The position numbers were made by a program, and so were the translations under genes. 64,000 nt of DNA from the NCBI GenBank assembly GCA_013398615.1, contig VZSR01003807.1:1216944-1280943 (forward strand). Reading direction: 5' to 3'. The stretch comes from Brachypodius melanocephalos (taxonomy: Eukaryota; Chordata; Aves; Passeriformes; Pycnonotidae). Of the stretch, positions 61,601 to 64,000 are shown one piece after another (the stretch's first letter is position 1; each line of letters begins with the position of its first letter). A model generated the notes under the pieces. That model was not told the origin of the DNA and made no database searches. It saw only the letters and a program-made list of their open reading frames with translations.

Positions 61601-62425
61601 TATTTTCATTTGGATTGTTCTGTGTCAGGCTACGAACTGTTTGATCTCCAAAGCACACCGTGAGACAGATGTGCAGTGTCAAGTGTCAGGTGGTCCTGTC
61701 TTCTGAAATGGGGACACCCCGTGGTCTCTGCACAGAGGGCAGAGAGGACATCCTCTCCAGAGCTGCCTCCACGGGCAGGTTGGAAAGGTACAGCTGCCTG
61801 GAGTGCTGCTGCAGTGCCACGCTCTTCTCTGTGCTAGGAGCGATGTGCCACTTCCAAACCACCGCTCTGAGCTGGTACTTTGACCCATGAAAAAGAACAC
61901 AAAATATCACCGCAGTCAGTGGCTTTAGCTCCACAGCCTGGGAAGTTCTCAGAAGGCCTGGCTTTGCTGGCCTGGCCGGCTGGCTGCTGTAGAAATGCAG
62001 TTTGGTTTACTTGTTCTAATGTTGGTTTTAACAGACCCATACTTCCCTTCCGTTGGTGTTTTTCCTGGATTTTATTTCCAACACTGTCTTGGTGGGCCTG
62101 GGGGCTGTGACGGCCACTCTGGGCACTGATCTTCCCTCTCCCTTGGGCTGGGGGCTGAAGGAATCATTCTGCTGAAAGTGGCTGCTGCTGTGATGGCCCG
62201 CAGCTACTGTCATCCCTAGTGTGAGCCCTAGGGACAGGCTATTCAGAAGACAGCAGACTGCTGCAGGACATAAAGTAGCACTGTTTTAATGCCTACAGGA
62301 CAAGTTTTGCATGACTTAAGTCAAGATGGATAATTTTTTAACCTGTCTTTGATTTTTAGAATCTGTCTTTTGTTTTTTTCTCTTGGCCACTGGGGAATTG
62401 CAGGTCTATTTTATATTTTGTGGTG

Positions 62426-62442
62426 TTTTTTTTTTTTTTTTT
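62426..62442 (+). repeat. Poly(T) tract, T17
   Basis: Run of 17 thymines in C1orf198 intron 2. Confidence 0.9.
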
Positions 62443-62542
62443 AAAGCTGGGATTTTATCAGTTCTAAAGTCTTAAAGCATCTTAACTTCAGGGTGGTAAA
62501 TCACTATTCAGTAGTACTGCCAAATGAGCTTAGGGAAATAAA

Positions 62543-62564
62543 TCCCTATATTTTAATATAGGGA
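62543..62564. repeat. Perfect 10-bp inverted repeat, 2-nt spacer
   Basis: Arms TCCCTATATT and AATATAGGGA with TT between them. A further TAGGGA lies just upstream at 62531-62536. Confidence 0.85.
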
Positions 62565-63232
62565 ATGGCAGTCACTGCAAATAATCCTCAACACCATTGC
62601 ATCTATGTTTTGTTGATGCAAAATTTATCTACAGATAAATACCCTGCTCTTAATTTTACATCATGACTTGTTTAAAAGAATAAATCAGAGCACTAAGGTT
62701 TTGTCCTCATAGTTTTTTGCAGGCAGGGTGGGGTGTTGAGTTGTTTGGTAAGACTTGCACGTATCCTTGCACTCACCTTATTCTAGCTGAGCTATAATTG
62801 CTTGCAGCTTGTTCGTGTTCTGCATCTTTTGATAGCACAGTAAGTATATTCTCCATGAAAACACAGAGCTTGGTGCTTTCTTGCCTGCAGCCTTGGGAAA
62901 GCGATGCATCTCATTCTTTAGAAAGGTCAGATCTAAGTCCACGAATCAAATTATGCGTAGTCAGCTGCTGACTGTTTAAAAAAATTGTTTTATAAATAAT
63001 CAGTTGCTGGGTTAACAGTTGTTCTTTGATGAGAAGTTTCTGAATATTAACTATTAGGTCCTGCTAGATCTGGAGTCCCTTTGAACTTAACATGCACAAT
63101 ACTGTAGGACTCAAGATCAAACAGTTCAGTGAAAATGACATGCAACTAGGACTTGTTTTAGACTGAAGCCCATAGTTGCTATTGTGGTTTCATTCAGAAA
63201 AGGCTGGGCGATGAAGTAGAATGGTGGAAAAG

Positions 63233-63250
63233 CATCACAAATTTGTGATG
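63233..63250. repeat. Perfect 18-bp palindrome
   Basis: CATCACAAATTTGTGATG is its own reverse complement. It lies in C1orf198 intron 2 near the right edge. Confidence 0.9.
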
Positions 63251-64000
63251 AACTTCCAAAGTACCTTTCAACCATTTGTAGCAAAAGCTACAAGTCCTCT
63301 GAGTGTTTTTTCAAACCCAGTCAGGCCCATGATGACAACAGCAGAGCTTTAACAGTAGAGGCATTTTTTTTCCCCTCACATTATTTGTTTCTTTTTGCAA
63401 GTGCAAGTCTGTGTATTAGGTTGTTCTTTCCTGGCACATATGCTTATATGTTTCTCAGAGGGTAATAAGACTTAACTTTTATTAGCCTGAAGAGTGTCTA
63501 GCTAGTTGAGAATCATTTTACTGAAGTGGTGGTAAGTAAAACAAACATTTTGAAGTACTGTTCACTTTTCTATGTCTTGTAAGCCTGTTTTTTATGAATT
63601 AAATGTGATCACTTGTTTCCTTGGCCCAGTGTTACCTCTCAGAAATGGGTACAGCTATCTCTGCACTGCAAGTGAAAACAAACCAGGGCTCTGAAACAGG
63701 TGAAGAACGGGTCCTGCTGGAGTTATTTCTCTTCCTTCAGAAGGGCATTAGAATTATAAAATTACTTACCTACATATACCCATCACATCTAATCCTTTAT
63801 CTTGGAAGTAGATGGACATGTAGCCAACTATTTCAAAGACTACAGTGAAAGATTGCCTTTTGAACTACATTCTAAAGCTTTTTTATGCTTAAAATTTTCA
63901 TGTAAAACATCTCTGACTTTCAAAATGCATTTGCAGCTGTTGTAATGTTTTAGTCCTGCTGTTCTAATGTTTCAGTGCTGTGCATGCTGTGCACTGCTGC

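Larger units (their letters stand above)
54926..64000 (+). other. C1orf198: C1orf198 intron 2 (continues past window)
   Basis: Nine kilobases of intron. Contents noticed: T16 at 55813-55828, T13 at 57510-57522, T17 at 62426-62442, a tandem duplication at 57819-57869, palindromes at 58586-58603, 62543-62564 and 63233-63250, and GC-richer patches at about 60770-60930 and 61640-62220 with no recognised coding content. Confidence 0.7.

Overview
The window is vertebrate nuclear DNA, most likely from a bird. It holds genes split into short exons by long AT-rich introns, CpG islands at gene starts, and interspersed repeats that all look like CR1 LINE fragments, the dominant avian retroelement. There is one 100-base assembly gap (47611-47710). 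I saw no bacterial-style operon, CRISPR array, tRNA or rRNA gene, or intact mobile element.

Layout. (1) 1-5089: 5' end of ARV1 on the minus strand. Exon 1 is at 4991-5089; the rest is intron 1, which carries minus-strand CR1 fragments. No further ARV1 exon was found, so the gene continues past the left edge. (2) 5090-5343: a short CpG-rich head-to-head promoter shared by ARV1 and TTC13. (3) 5344-44684: the complete TTC13 coding region on the plus strand, 23 coding exons. All 22 junctions keep frame, giving 2505 nt including the stop (834 residues), close to the roughly 860 residues I recall for the mammalian protein. It has a signal peptide, about seven TPR units and a long conserved C-terminal half without a recognised fold. 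(4) 44685-47080: intergenic DNA with TTC13 poly(A) signals. (5) 47080-64000: CpG-island promoter and first two coding exons of the C1orf198 orthologue on the plus strand. Exon 1 is cut by the assembly gap, exon 2 is a 51-nt exon at 54875-54925, and the remaining exons lie past the right edge.

From memory, the order ARV1 / TTC13 / C1orf198 with these orientations matches human 1q42.2, so this is conserved synteny. ARV1 is an ER membrane protein of sterol and lipid homeostasis. TTC13 is predicted to enter the secretory pathway and its function is poorly known. Their shared promoter is the most suggestive functional link here.

I do not see a convincing previously undescribed system. Points worth a second look are the promoter architecture (an NRF1 palindrome on an upstream ATG, a ZNF143-like site, and an ATF/CREB site with two E-boxes in ARV1 intron 1), inverted CR1 copies on either side of that promoter, a GC-AG intron and a NAGNAG acceptor in TTC13, a poly(A) hexamer 8 nt after the TTC13 stop, the uncharacterised TTC13 C-terminal half, and several palindromes and small tandem duplications in non-coding DNA.
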